Positions 1-12,086 of a stretch of DNA of 64,000 bases are shown here, in pieces (position 1 is the first letter of the stretch; the number at the start of each line of letters is the position of its first letter). The DNA comes from Cordylochernes scorpioides (lineage: Eukaryota > Arthropoda > Arachnida > Pseudoscorpiones > Chernetidae). The notes beneath the pieces were generated by a model. It worked only from the letters and a program-made list of their open reading frames with translations. It had not been told where the DNA came from and searched no databases. The position numbers and the translations under genes are program-made. The stretch spans positions 3,320,515 to 3,384,514 of the forward strand of contig CP092882.1 of assembly GCA_030710605.1 (NCBI GenBank), given 5' to 3'.

Positions 1-3000
1 TGGCACCTACAGGACAATTGTCCTGGTGTGGAACATAGTCTCCAGCAATGGCTACAAAAACAAGACTCAGAATGAAACATTACAAAGGAATGGCAATACA
101 TCCAGATGGCACCTACAGGACAATTGTCCTGGTGTGGAACATAGTCTCCAGCAATGGCTACAAAAACAAGACTCAGAATGAAACATTACAAAGGAATGGC
201 AATACATCCAGATGGCACCTACAGGACAATTGTCCTGGTGTGGAACATAGTCTCCAGCAATGGCTACAAAAACAAGACTCAGAATGAAACATTACAAAGG
301 AATGGCAATACATCCAGATGGCACCTACAGGACAATTGTCCTGGTGTGGAACATAGTCTCCAGCAATGGCTACAAAAACAAGACTCAGAATGAAACATTA
401 CAAAGGAATGGCAATACATCCAGATGGCACCTACAGGACAATTGTCCTGGTGTGGAACATAGTCTCCAGCAATGGCTACAAAAACAAGACTCAGAATGAA
501 ACATTACAAAGGAATGGCAATACATCCAGATGGCACCTACAGGACAATTGTCCTGGTGTGGAACATAGTCTCCAGCAATGGCTACAAAAACAAGACTCAG
601 AATGAAACATTACAAAGGAATGGCAATACATCCAGATGGCACCTACAGGACAATTGTCCTGGTGTGGAACATAGTCTCCAGCAATGGCTACAAAAACAAG
701 ACTCAGAATGAAACATTACAAAGGAATGGCAATACATCCAGATGGCACCTACAGGACAATTGTCCTGGTGTGGAACATAGTCTCCAGCAATGGCTACAAA
801 AACAAGACTCAGAATGAAACATTACAAAGGAATGGCAATACATCCAGATGGCACCTACAGGACAATTGTCCTGGTGTGGAACATAGTCTCCAGCAATGGC
901 TACAAAAACAAGACTCAGAATGAAACATTACAAAGGAATGGCAATACATCCAGATGGCACCTACAGGACAATTGTCCTGGTGTGGAACATAGTCTCCAGC
1001 AATGGCTACAAAAACAAGACTCAGAATGAAACATTACAAAGGAATGGCAATACATCCAGATGGCACCTACAGGACAATTGTCCTGGTGTGGAACATAGTC
1101 TCCAGCAATGGCTACAAAAACAAGACTCAGAATGAAACATTACAAAGGAATGGCAATACATCCAGATGGCACCTACAGGACAATTGTCCTGGTGTGGAAC
1201 ATAGTCTCCAGCAATGGCTACAAAAACAAGACTCAGAATGAAACATTACAAAGGAATGGCAATACATCCAGATGGCACCTACAGGACAATTGTCCTGGTG
1301 TGGAACATAGTCTCCAGCAATGGCTACAAAAACAAGACTCAGAATGAAACATTACAAAGGAATGGCAATACATCCAGATGGCACCTACAGGACAATTGTC
1401 CTGGTGTGGAACATAGTCTCCAGCAATGGCTACAAAAACAAGACTCAGAATGAAACATTACAAAGGAATGGCAATACATCCAGATGGCACCTACAGGACA
1501 ATTGTCCTGGTGTGGAACATAGTCTCCAGCAATGGCTACAAAAACAAGACTCAGAATGAAACATTACAAAGGAATGGCAATACATCCAGATGGCACCTAC
1601 AGGACAATTGTCCTGGTGTGGAACATAGTCTCCAGCAATGGCTACAAAAACAAGACTCAGAATGAAACATTACAAAGGAATGGCAATACATCCAGATGGC
1701 ACCTACAGGACAATTGTCCTGGTGTGGAACATAGTCTCCAGCAATGGCTACAAAAACAAGACTCAGAATGAAACATTACAAAGGAATGGCAATACATCCA
1801 GATGGCACCTACAGGACAATTGTCCTGGTGTGGAACATAGTCTCCAGCAATGGCTACAAAAACAAGACTCAGAATGAAACATTACAAAGGAATGGCAATA
1901 CATCCAGATGGCACCTACAGGACAATTGTCCTGGTGTGGAACATAGTCTCCAGCAATGGCTACAAAAACAAGACTCAGAATGAAACATTACAAAGGAATG
2001 GCAATACATCCAGATGGCACCTACAGGACAATTGTCCTGGTGTGGAACATAGTCTCCAGCAATGGCTACAAAAACAAGACTCAGAATGAAACATTACAAA
2101 GGAATGGCAATACATCCAGATGGCACCTACAGGACAATTGTCCTGGTGTGGAACATAGTCTCCAGCAATGGCTACAAAAACAAGACTCAGAATGAAACAT
2201 TACAAAGGAATGGCAATACATCCAGATGGCACCTACAGGACAATTGTCCTGGTGTGGAACATAGTCTCCAGCAATGGCTACAAAAACAAGACTCAGAATG
2301 AAACATTACAAAGGAATGGCAATACATCCAGATGGCACCTACAGGACAATTGTCCTGGTGTGGAACATAGTCTCCAGCAATGGCTACAAAAACAAGACTC
2401 AGAATGAAACATTACAAAGGAATGGCAATACATCCAGATGGCACCTACAGGACAATTGTCCTGGTGTGGAACATAGTCTCCAGCAATGGCTACAAAAACA
2501 AGACTCAGAATGAAACATTACAAAGGAATGGCAATACATCCAGATGGCACCTACAGGACAATTGTCCTGGTGTGGAACACAGTCTCCAGCAATGGCTACA
2601 AAAACAATCACAAGACTCAGAATGAAACATTACAAAGGAATGGCAATACATCCAGATGGCACCTACAGGACAATTGTCCTGGTGTGGAACATAGTCTCCA
2701 GCAATGGCTACAAAAACAAGACTCAGAATGAAACATTACAAAGGAATGGCAATACATCCAGATGGCACCTACAGGACAATTGTCCTGGTGTGGAACACAG
2801 TCTCCAGCAATGGCTACAAAAACAATCACAAGACTCAGAATGAAACATTACAAAGGAATGGCAATACATCCAGATGGCACCTACAGGACCTGGTGTGGAA
2901 CATAGTCTCCAGCAATGGCTACAAAAACAAGACTCAGAATGAAACATTACAAAGGAATGGCAATACATCCAGATGGCACCTACAGGACCTGGTGTGGAAC

Positions 3001-3543
3001 ATAGTCTCCAGCAATGGCTACAAAAACAAGACTCAGAATGAAACATTACAAAGGAATGGCAATACATCCAGATGGCACCTACAGGACAATTGTCCTGGTG
3101 TGGAACATAGTCTCCAGCAATGGCTACAAAAACAAGACTCAGAATGAAACATTACAAAGGAATGGCAATACATCCAGATGGCACCTACAGGACAATTGTC
3201 CTGGTGTGGAACATAGTCTCCAGCAATGGCTACAAAAACAAGACTCAGAATGAAACATTACAAAGGAATGGCAATACATCCAGATGGCACCTACAGGACA
3301 ATTGTCCTGGTGTGGAACATAGTCTCCAGCAATGGCTACAAAAACAAGACTCAGAATGAAACATTACAAAGGAATGGCAATACATCCAGATGGCACCTAC
3401 AGGACAATTGTCCTGGTGTGGAACATAGTCTCCAGCAATGGCTACAAAAACAAGACTCAGAATGAAACATTACAAAGGAATGGCAATACATCCAGATGGC
3501 ACCTACAGGACCTGGTGTGGAACATAGTCTCCAGCAATGGCTA
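1..3543. repeat. 106-bp tandem satellite array, truncated by the window start
   Basis: About 33 head-to-tail copies of a 106-bp unit, nearly identical. Each has a 14-bp palindrome (AGGACAATTGTCCT). Variants cluster at the right-hand end: two units with a 6-bp insertion (about 2605 and 2823) and three lacking the 10-bp CAATTGTCCT palindrome core (about 2889, 2987, 3510). Because 106 is not a multiple of 3, the short overlapping reading frames it produces are by-products, not genes. The array stops abruptly at 3543 inside a Penelope-type repeat. Confidence 0.98.
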
Positions 3544-3712
3544 GAGGGCCAACAGCCCGAAACGCGTACGTGGTTAGATTTTCTTGATTAATCAAGATAC
3601 GGTATTTGAGGCCAATTCTGGAATAATTAAAAATCAACGATTAGTTGATATTTATTCCGATAGATGTCGCAAGCCATCAGCAAATTTAATCTGCACGAGA
3701 GATAAGGAAATG
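3544..3712 (+). mobile_element. Penelope-type repeat fragment with partial hammerhead-like core
   Basis: The start reads AGGGCCAACAGCCCGAAAC: a GGGC/GCCC stem followed by GAAAC, as in stem II and the GAAA box of a hammerhead ribozyme. The CTGATGA half is replaced by the satellite junction. The remainder, including the palindrome CTTGATTAATCAAG and the TATTCCGATAGATG segment, matches repeats at 14845-14966, 15553-15672 and 59043-59175. The copy at 59.1 kb keeps the CTGATGA half. Assignment to Penelope-like elements is inferred from the ribozyme layout; no reverse transcriptase is seen here. Confidence 0.55.
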
Positions 3713-6306
3713 TCTTTTAATCTATCCACCTTATCCCGGTACACATTTGTTAGATTTATTTAATATAAAAATTATACTTGGAACTTCTCCAATATCCCCG
3801 TCATTGAGGCTCTCGATGGATTGGTTTCAAGCCCACAGAAACCGACGGAATTCCACATGTGCGTACACTGGGAGCATGGATTACCACGCGACGACAATCT
3901 CCTCCAAGATACTACTCGAGACATCTGAGTGAACATGTATCTAAAATATTGTAACAAAGTATTAATTAATTTTATTATTTTTATTAACAGAGTGGTCATT
4001 TTTTATGCTTATATTTTGCTACTCTGTAAATTTCCCTCGTGGCTTATCTTTTGTTTACCATTCTTAGTTTTGTCCTTCCCTGAAATAAATTGCTGTCCCC
4101 TCCTGAAGTTTTTATCTTCCCTAATTTTCCACGTGGCAATATTATTATAAAAAACGGGCGTACCTACCTGATGTGTGAAAAACATTTTTTACCAAAATAT
4201 TTCGAGGGATCGCTTCCTCTCTTTATCAATTTATGGCAAAAAAAAAAAAACTCTCAATATTTTGAAAAAATAAAAGTTTTTCCTGCACAGGTCCAGTACG
4301 CTCTTTTTTTATATAATTCTATTCAGAGGAGGGGGCTCAACTCGGGTGTATTGTTACATGGATGACACCGCGGAGATGCTAAAATAAGGTTTACAAGATG
4401 GCGGAAATATTTGCAAAGAAAAATGTTCTGGCTCTTGGGGAAAAACGGACAAGTACTCCGCTGAAATGCTGAAATGTGGAGGACAAGAGGCATTGATGAA
4501 ACCATTATTGAATACACAAATATAACACATATAATTGTCTCTTTATATAGTTTTGGGTTTTTAAATAATTCTCTAAAAGTTGGAGAAAGTTGTTTTGGCG
4601 GGGGAGGGGTTTCTAGCGTGTGTTCCAACTTTATTCCCAAAGTAAATGTTTACAAATCCACCAATCACAACTCCAGACAACTGAGGGAGAACCTCGTCGC
4701 CAATCACTCGGGTCGACAGTTCCAGGTTGTACGCCACTTGTTATTTCTGTGGAAGCTGCCGTGATTGATGGCCTCCTGTTGTATCGAGATTGTTGGTGAG
4801 AATAACTATGCTCTAGCGAGAAATGAAAAATTTACTTTTATATTTCCGTGCATAGGTGATAGTGTTTTGTGTTAATATATATAAAAACTTCGAGAGAAAT
4901 ATTGTAGGTACGACAATTTTTATATGTCGCAAGCACAGTAAGTAGCGGCCTGGGTAGTTCCTCGTAGGTTACCTGGAGCCCCTGCGAGCAACCCTGCCTA
5001 CTTGAGGCGCCACAGAACTCTGTCCAACCTCTCGGATCCTCTCGAGTCGTGAACTCCACAAAAGTAAATAAAGACACGGAGTTTGTGTTAATGAAGTTTA
5101 TTGGTGAGGAAGTTGACTTCATAGGTGCGCTTTGTTAGGAAGGTGCGATTGTGGATCCGGGACAATGGAGAGAAGGCCAGCAGTTTCCTCAGGGAGATCC
5201 TGAACACACCCAGGTAAATGTCAACAACGCTATAAACCTGGCAACAGCTGTGAGGATGACCCTTTCTATCAGAAGTATTTTCCACGCTGCAACAGAAATC
5301 CCACTTTCCAAAGCGGCGGTGTGTTTTCAATCGTTTTTTTTTTTTTTTTTTTTTTAATTATCAAAAATAAATATTTAATGTGTTCTTACCTGTTGCTATG
5401 CTGAATAATCCGCAAAGTGCCGAGTTAAGGGCTTCAAAAATTCGACAAAGTGAATTTTAATAAAACACCTCCTCTAGAGTTACTTGATGGAAACCTATTT
5501 AAAATGCAATATTTTTTTTTTCCTCGACCAAATCTGAGCCAATTCAGACCCGGCCACGACACCACACAGCTTCATCATTACTAGGGAGAGGAACCGGTCT
5601 GCCAATTCTGCCCAAAAAGGTCTTCTGCTGGGAATATGGTTGCGCCGATTTTAAGATGAAATACGTGTGATATTGTTGAAGAATATTTAGTAAGACTTTG
5701 TAGACAATGTCCGAGTTCAGGGGGTCGCCTCCAGGTAAAAGTCGACGTAGAAGCGAACACCTAGCCGACGTAGAAGCGAGCACCTAGCCGATAAAGTCTG
5801 TGAAGCTAACATCACATCAATTTATCATCCACTAGTAACTGAATCTGACCAAAGTCTCAAAAACGGTAATACAAGATTATTTACACGGAGAGAAACCTTT
5901 AAAATAGCATTCCAGCTTCTTTAAAAAAAAATCAATTTCTTTTAGACCAAGACGTTATAGCTGCAGCTTCGAAGAATATTTCAGCTAGCAGGAATCGTAG
6001 CCTCACGGGTTCATTTAACTGATACCAAACCTACCGTAAGATGGTCCTCGCCACGGGGACCTACCCTCTGTCTAGACGTTAAAACTTGAAATGCTTTGAA
6101 TCAAATTATTGCTACAAAAAATCCGAAATATTTTAAAATTCAGTTTTTAAAATATGTCTACATGGGTCACAACGAAAGCTATTTCGACAAAATCTGATCG
6201 CACAGACGTCACTGTCGGCGGAGAGTATCCTTGCGGGGAAATGTCGATCTCTCGGCCAGATGCGACGTACTCACCAAGGAGGAAGTGCGAGAAGAGGCCG
6301 CGTAGG
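3713..6306. other. No recognisable gene
   Basis: AT-rich sequence with homopolymer runs. Short open frames on both strands show no recognisable domain or codon bias. A possible splice donor (CCCAG before GTAAAT) sits near 5211, but no supported exon goes with it. Around 5740-5790 there is a short direct repeat (GACGTAGAAGCGA twice). Confidence 0.5.
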
Positions 6307-6588
6307 TTACCCGATCGTTCTGGACGTGCCCCACCTCGAGCCGTGGGGCAGCCCGTGGACGCTGTGCCCCCCACCGGCGATCAAGGGCGTTCCTCCGACC
6401 ATGGGCACGCCCCCTATCACAGCAACGCCCTCCACCATGGGGACGCCTGCTCCGCCGCGCGTCACGACCGTGTCCTGGGTCTGGATGACCCTATGCTCGG
6501 TAACAGTGTGGCCAGACTGGACGGGCACCAGCGGCAGAGCGGCTGACACTGCGAGAACCGCCACGAGCACCACCAGAAATCCTGACAT
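6307..6588 (-). CDS. Small secreted peptide, Gly/Val-rich
   Basis: A 93-residue single-exon frame. It starts at ATG 6588 with a strong signal peptide (about 16 hydrophobic residues, MSGFLVVLVAVLAVSA, probably cut before ALPL). The mature part has a Gln/Thr/Val segment (about 25-43) and then short imperfect GGVPMV-, GGTPLI- and GVPMV-like modules ending in a His/Gly/Arg tail. It has no cysteines. The family is not recognised; the composition would suit a cuticle or matrix peptide or a Gly-rich antimicrobial peptide, which is inference. A TATA-like ATTAAAG lies about 31 nt upstream of an ACAGTT initiator-like site, leaving a very short leader. A near-donor GTAACC overlaps the stop, so splicing to a longer form cannot be excluded. 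Confidence 0.55.
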   Translation of the reverse strand: MSGFLVVLVAVLAVSAALPLVPVQSGHTVTEHRVIQTQDTVVTRGGAGVPMVEGVAVIGGVPMVGGTPLIAGGGHSVHGLPHGSRWGTSRTIG

Positions 6589-6594
6589 CTTGCA

Positions 6595-6629
6595 AACTGT
6601 CTCCTTATCGGGACGTTCGCCTCTTTAAT
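6595..6629 (-). promoter_or_regulatory. Candidate core promoter of the 6307-6588 peptide gene
   Basis: On the minus strand ATTAAAG (6623-6629) lies about 31 nt upstream of ACAGTT (6595-6600), and the ATG follows about 10 nt later. The spacing fits a TATA/initiator pair, but both elements are degenerate. Confidence 0.3.
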
Positions 6630-6640
6630 CGTCTCCCAAG

Positions 6641-8007
6641 GTCCATCAGGGAATTTTTTTCTTTGTTCGCTGGAATTTTTAATGGAAATTGGCGACAGTT
6701 TCCTTCCTCCAAACAATGCTGTCTAAACACCGCTCACCTAATTTTATCACGAGACATCCGGCAATCAGCGCCGATTGTCCAATTTGAGGATCTGTTGTTT
6801 CGGGAATCGCCAATTCCTGTTGCAACAGATGTTTGCTGCCCCCAGGGAATACCCGTCCGTGAGGGGATTTCTTCTCCCGCAGACACCAGGGCAGCACGGT
6901 CGGTAAGACTTGTCTCTTTGGCTGGACGGGGTAGAAAGATACTGACGATGCCATTATGGGAGAATTGCAATTCCCCCGATCTGTCGGGCCAGAACGTCGC
7001 AGGTTCAACACGTTGATAACTAGGCCTCAGGATTGTTCCAGAAGACTTCAGCATAAACACTTTGGCAAAACTCAGGTCAAGTATTTTCGTCCTTCAAAAA
7101 AAAAGTTTTAACTTCATAATTCATTTAAACTTTAACGAGAGCAACTTCTAAATTAGAAGATCTTATTGACCTTGGATATTTGAGAATAAACGAAGCAGAC
7201 GACGCTACACTTTTGGCGTGTGGAAGAAGCAAGGGCTCCTTGTCCGCAGTCGGGCTGTAGAGGCTATATGGGTTAAAATATGGGCGCACTCTGTTTAAAA
7301 TTCAACCGTACTCTGCGAACAAAAGGTGATGTTCCAGCCCTGCGGTTTGCCGGTTATTTTTACCAACTTGGCCAGACCTACTTCTGGAAATTTCTACGTA
7401 GTCCTAGAAAGACTTCAACGCCCCCAATGGGATGGGCCCGGGATCCCTCAAAGTCTATTCGCCAGTACCACTCCGCTAACTTGCACAAGGGAATTACACT
7501 TTGGACACCACCCCCTAACGTCCGTGTTGGGAGGACCCGTCACACTCGGTGTAAGTTTCCCCCAAACATAAGACAGTGCCCATTGGAGCTATCTAGCAAT
7601 AGGAAGTGATGACATATTATTCTCCGTGGAATCGAGGCAGAAAGGGATTGGGTTACGAACGTTTCCATTGACTTCCACAATGTTGAAATTTTGCTTTCAG
7701 CCAAATTCTAAACCTAATCTTTACTTGAAGGATTGGCAAGACATTTCAAGTTTGTAGAATCAAAGATTCCTGAAAAACTCCAATGAGAGACCACCTCCAG
7801 GAAAGACCAGGAATTTGAAACAGTCATTTGGAGGAGGTTCCACTGTAAATTAGGTCTTTAAAAATATTTTCAAAAATCGGCAAATTTAGTTGTTGATTGG
7901 CTGGAAGAGTCGAGGACACTCCTGTGGCTTCAAAGTTTTCAATTTGAAAATATCGAATGCCTCTAAAGTAGGATTTCATTGGCACATTTTTATTTTTCAA
8001 TGCCACG
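6641..8007. other. No recognisable gene
   Basis: Open frames at 6663-7060 and 7280-7609 overlap on both strands, lack recognisable motifs, and look like chance. No repeat family recognised elsewhere in the window occurs here. Confidence 0.5.
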
Positions 8008-8372
8008 CTTCTTCTTTCTTATCTCCACTCAATCATATTAGGGTATCAAGTTGTGACCCTTGATGGTGTTTGACAACCATCATGACTGGGTGAAGTAGAA
8101 TGCGTCTGCCTTTGTCATTAAGACTGGGAGCACTACTCAGTGACAGGCCGACTAGCTCCAAAATAAATGGCTGCCTCTGACATGAGGAACAGACGCCATG
8201 TGCAGCCGCTCCTAACATGGAGTACAAACACTGCTCATCCTGTGTCCCTGGATTAGGAGCCCTTACAGGGTACTATCAGCCGGGCCAGCTGAACCCAGGT
8301 TTTTTAGTGAGCTTGTTACTACTCCCTCATCTCCTTTTTCATCCGGGCTTGGGACCGGCAAAGGCGGAGTTA
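8008..8372 (-). mobile_element. SINE-like element (head H, LINE tail type GAAG)
   Basis: Non-autonomous element of about 365 bp. Sense-strand order: a GC-rich head starting AACTCCGCCTTTGCCGGTCC, a middle with CCATGTTAGGAGCGGCTGC, and a tail reading ACTTGATACCCTAATATGAT and then GATAAGAAAGAAGAAG. The tail matches the 3' end of the RNase H-bearing LINE at 58919-58970, so that LINE family probably mobilised it. Other copies lie at 33478-33768 (minus) and 61112-61492 (plus). Confidence 0.8.
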
Positions 8373-9059
8373 AATGCTTCATGCATTCATGCTTCTCTCT
8401 AAAGCTTGCCGCCGACTAAGAGAAATTTTATTTTAAAAAATAATTTCCTGGTCACCTAAAAGAAAATTTGATTCAATCCAAACTCTCCCAGCGTAAAAAT
8501 CCCCAGCAGCTAAGATCACGTTGCCATCACCAATATTTATTGTTTATAAATAAAGGCTCAAAACTCTCACAAAATATGCACATTGTCGGGAAGTCTTAGT
8601 TGAGCACGTCGGAGAAATAAATATTCAAAGAGAAAAAATCGAACTCTATGAAGCTTCAAGAGCGAGATTGAAGCTTGTTACTTGATGTTTGAATGGATAG
8701 GGCAGAATACAGAAGAACCTTTATATGGATTGAAGGGAAAAACTTGTCGCAAAATGAATTGATAGAAAGATGGGCAGATTTAAAATGGATTCTTGGCAAA
8801 GAAGAACATTTAGATACAGCGCGGTTGGAAGCCAGCCGGGGAGGCTACTTTGCCCTGACTGCCCATTTAACGGCGGATGATCTGGGGGAAAGTTGCATAT
8901 GAGACATGTCGGTGAGATATGTAAATAGGAATATCCTAAAGCTATATAAGTATCTCTCTCTTGAGGCAAAGGTTTAAACTTACCTTCATCCTGAAGTTGG
9001 GAAAATGTTAAGAAAAAATAAACAAATAAATAGATGAAATTCGAGCTGTAATTCTGTCT
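8373..9059. other. No recognisable gene
   Basis: A 69-residue open frame on the plus strand (8693-8902) is uninterrupted but unrecognised. A TATATAAG sequence (about 8942) follows it. Nothing else is supported. Confidence 0.4.
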
Positions 9060-9344
9060 TCAACCCCTTCTCCCTCCTCGCCGTTGTCCGGAATTAACTC
9101 TGCTTCCACCGCCTCCTCCGGCTCCACCTCCGCCCATCGCCCCAGCACCGCCTCCTCCTTGCATCCCAGCCCCTGCATTGAACCCTATACCAGCCCCAAC
9201 TGAGCCCCCTGCCCCTCCGTAGCCCCCTGCCCCTCCGAAGCCCCCTGCCCCTCCGCCCATTCTGTTCTGGCGTCTCCAACGATGGCCCCAGACCACTGCC
9301 CCGAGCACCAGGAGAATCACAGCCACTCGCACGAAGACTCGCAT
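9060..9344 (-). CDS. Small secreted Gly-rich cationic peptide
   Basis: 94 residues from ATG 9344. The frame is open further upstream to about 9500, but this Met is followed directly by a classical signal peptide (MRVFVRVAVILLVLGAVVWG), so it is preferred. The mature part opens with a basic stretch (HRWRRQNR). A Gly/Ala-rich domain follows with GGAGGYGGAGG-type repeats and isolated Met, Phe and Tyr, and the end is basic (GQRRGGRRG). There is no cysteine. The layout resembles Gly-rich antimicrobial peptides of arthropod blood cells, and also some cuticle proteins; it does not identify a named family. A pyrimidine-rich TTCTTTTGTCTAG about 60 nt upstream could be a splice acceptor, so a 5' non-coding exon is possible. 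Confidence 0.65.
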   Translation of the reverse strand: MRVFVRVAVILLVLGAVVWGHRWRRQNRMGGGAGGFGGAGGYGGAGGSVGAGIGFNAGAGMQGGGGAGAMGGGGAGGGGGSRVNSGQRRGGRRG

Positions 9345-10590
9345 CCTGAATGTGTTCTGGTCAACCTGCCCGCTAATAGCTCCAGCAATCATCCGTTTAC
9401 CCCCTAGACAAAAGAATTTACAGACTTCATTATTTAGTAGCTTGTCGTTGGCCAATTTACGTTTCTGGCTTTCCTCCACACGCACCAGCCGTGCGATCAC
9501 ACCAGTGTGGCGGACTCATGAGATGTATGACCGTTAAAACTCTTGGTGGATGTGGAAATGGCGCTTACAGCAGGTTCCTGGCTCACAGTTATGTAACGCC
9601 GCGGTAGGCAGACATAAATATCACATTGTGATCTACGGGTAGGCCAAAAATCTATCAAAATTTAATCGACTAAACGAAAATATGCAAATTTGGCACAGAA
9701 AGCGAGACGGCCAACAACGTACTTAAAATCGCCTAAATCACTCAGTTGGGAAAATATAGGATTTAGTTACCACCCAGTTGTTGGCAGGAAATATGCAAAG
9801 TTGCTAGGAAAGGCAGCATAGGAAGGATTCAAATCGTTGGAAATGTTTATTATCTCAGAAGATCTCCTTGGTTTTATCCCTCAGTGATCAGTAAGTATTC
9901 TGTTTATATTTTTTATGATTCCCCCCCCCCCCCTCGATAAAAAAACGTTGACATATTCCATCAGTTAAAATAGCCAACGATCCCACTCAAAAAATCAATT
10001 AATCTTTATTCTATTGTAATAATTGACATTATATACGCGCAAAAAGTTAACCTAAAAATATATATATTTAAATATTTAAATAAAAATATTTATTAGACTT
10101 TTTTTAATCCGCACAAACATATAATATTTTATATGTTGTACATAGGAATACCAAGCCTTATTTTGACTCAAACCAAATCTGATGTAACTTTTAAATGCCT
10201 TCAATAAAAATACACCCGGAAAAGGAAAGCCGTGGCACCCAAGAAAGGTCGAATAACAGGTCGTTAACATTGTCCAAGCAACTCAGGGAAGAGGTCGACA
10301 TATCGGCCATGCTAGTCCTTGGATTGGACAACCAAGTCCGCCCTCTCTGACGTCACCATCAGCTTATAATCTGGGTTCCTTCTGAGCCCAAGGAGGCGGC
10401 TGTGCAGCCAGGAGTCAATGCCGTTAGGTCGCCATGCTGCCCGATTGACCAGCGTCCCAGGACTCCCCCTTAGTCCCGTCTCACCTTCCCGGGTGCCTAA
10501 ACCGAAGTAACCATGTTTCTATGTGTGTGGTCTTCATTTCTCTTCCGGCTAGTGCGCTCCCACTCTGGCCCATGACTGTAGGTTAAAAGA
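9345..10590. other. No recognisable gene
   Basis: AT-rich intergenic sequence with a 13-base C run near 9921. No domain, no repeat family and no convincing exon was seen. Confidence 0.5.
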
Positions 10591-10599
10591 GGAGCTAGT

Positions 10600-11666
10600 T
10601 TGCTTGAATACCAAAACTCGGATTCCGTCCTTCAATGTCGCATAGAGGGTAAGGTTCTCGGCCTGACCATGAAACACTCTCAGTTTAAAAAAATATGTTT
10701 CTACATAATCTCCCTTGACCTCAACTCACTTGGTCCAGAGTTTCTCCAATATCTGTGTTCCTTCCCGGCAATGAGAGTCTGGAAGGCTGTTAAAATATCC
10801 ATCTACGGCCTTCTCACCTTCTTTTTTGGACGCGAAGCGCTTTCCAGAAACACATTTCTTTGGGTGTGGGAAGAGATCTGAGGATGCCAAATCAGGAGAA
10901 ACGAGGGGATGGCCGAACAAGTCCTACACCTCAAATTCCGCCGTTTTATCATTGCCGCAACACTTTTGTGAGCAGGTGCGTTGTCCTGGTCAAAAATGAT
11001 TTTTTTCTCAAGCCAGGCCGCTTCTCGCTAATTTTGACATCCAGCTGGTCAAGAAGGTTGGAGTGATATTCACCTGTAGTAGTTCTGCATTTTTCAAGGT
11101 AATCAATTATCAGGACCCCTTTGGCATCCCAAAGCACACTGATCATGTCCTTTCTGGCAGATGTGATCGGCTTCGATTTCTTTGTCACTGAACCACTTGC
11201 TTCGACTGCTGCTTGGTTTCTGGCGTGTAGTGGTGGGCCCGTGTTTCATCCATGGAGACAAATCGCGACACAAAATCGGCTGGATTTCTCTTGAATCGGT
11301 CCAAACATTGCTGCGAATTGCGCATTTGCTTTTGATCTGTATTCAGAAACTGCGGCATCCACCTTGCGCAGAGCTTTCGCATCCCTAATTTTTCTTGCAA
11401 GATTTTCCGCGCCCTTTCTTCCGATATTCCCACGGCCTCGACCACACCTTTACTCGCCTATCGTCCAACAATAAATTTGCACTTTTTGATAGTTTCCTTC
11501 ACGTCTTCGAGCGAGGTGCGTGTAAACTCAGCTGCCCACTTTTTAACGGGCGAATTGAAGGAACAAAGTTCCCGTAAACTTTGTCAACTTCGGATGAATA
11601 TCATTAGGTTTAACCCATTCAAACCGAAGAATTTAATAACTGCACGATATATTCAAGTTTATCCAT
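10600..11666 (-). pseudogene. Mariner (DD34D) transposase, decayed
   Basis: Pieces of one mariner transposase lie in order on the minus strand in different frames. The N-terminus starts near ATG 11666 (MDKLEYIV, then RAVIKF in another frame). Next come a helix-turn-helix region with VEAVGISEERARKILQEKLG, the first catalytic Asp in SMDET (about 11237-11260), KSKPITSARKDMISVLWDAK, the second Asp in DQDNAPAHKS after a frameshift near 11000, and the third Asp in SPDLASSD. The tail is ILEKLWTK, then KGDYVE. At least three frameshifts and several stops make it inactive. Terminal inverted repeats could not be set with confidence. The real protein would be about 345 residues. Confidence 0.9.
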
Positions 11667-11734
11667 TTAACGAAACACGTGTGCTGCAAAGACTCGTTTA
11701 CACAAACTACTTTAACGTGTGAAACGTCTGAAAA

Positions 11735-11830
11735 AACGTTGTCGTGGATTAAACTGGCGAAACCGCTGGGATGGTTCACCATTGATGAGCCCAGCCCGCC
11801 TTCATCGCAGTAAGGACAGCAATAGAAAGT
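11735..11830 (+). mobile_element. Foldback-module repeat (GAAACCGCTGGG family), partial
   Basis: Contains the conserved core GGCGAAACCGCTGGGATGGT and then TTCACCATTGATGAGCC, followed by CGCAGTAAGGACAGC. The same core sits at the centre of hairpin elements at 14549-14720 and 54271-54496, and in degraded copies at 27535, 29495 (minus), 52255 and 61550. Confidence 0.7.
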
Positions 11831-12086
11831 TTATTTTGTTTGTTCAAGAAACATTCGCGCTTTTTATTTCTATTTCTTATCAAAAATGTCGTTATCGAAT
11901 TTTAAAATGCCATTAATAAAATCAAACAAATATATATATACATAGCACAATTATAATCAAAGAATATTGCGTATAAAGGTTGACATTTAGACTTAATATA
12001 ATTACAATAAACAATTAAAATGATGTCGATAAAATTAACCAAACCTATGCAATAATTGAACGATGTATACATTATATACAAGTATA

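Noticed and set aside
1-3543. 79-residue repeated ORF as a gene family
   Set aside because: Each frame stops after about 2.3 units because 106 bp is not a multiple of 3, and units evolve as DNA repeats.
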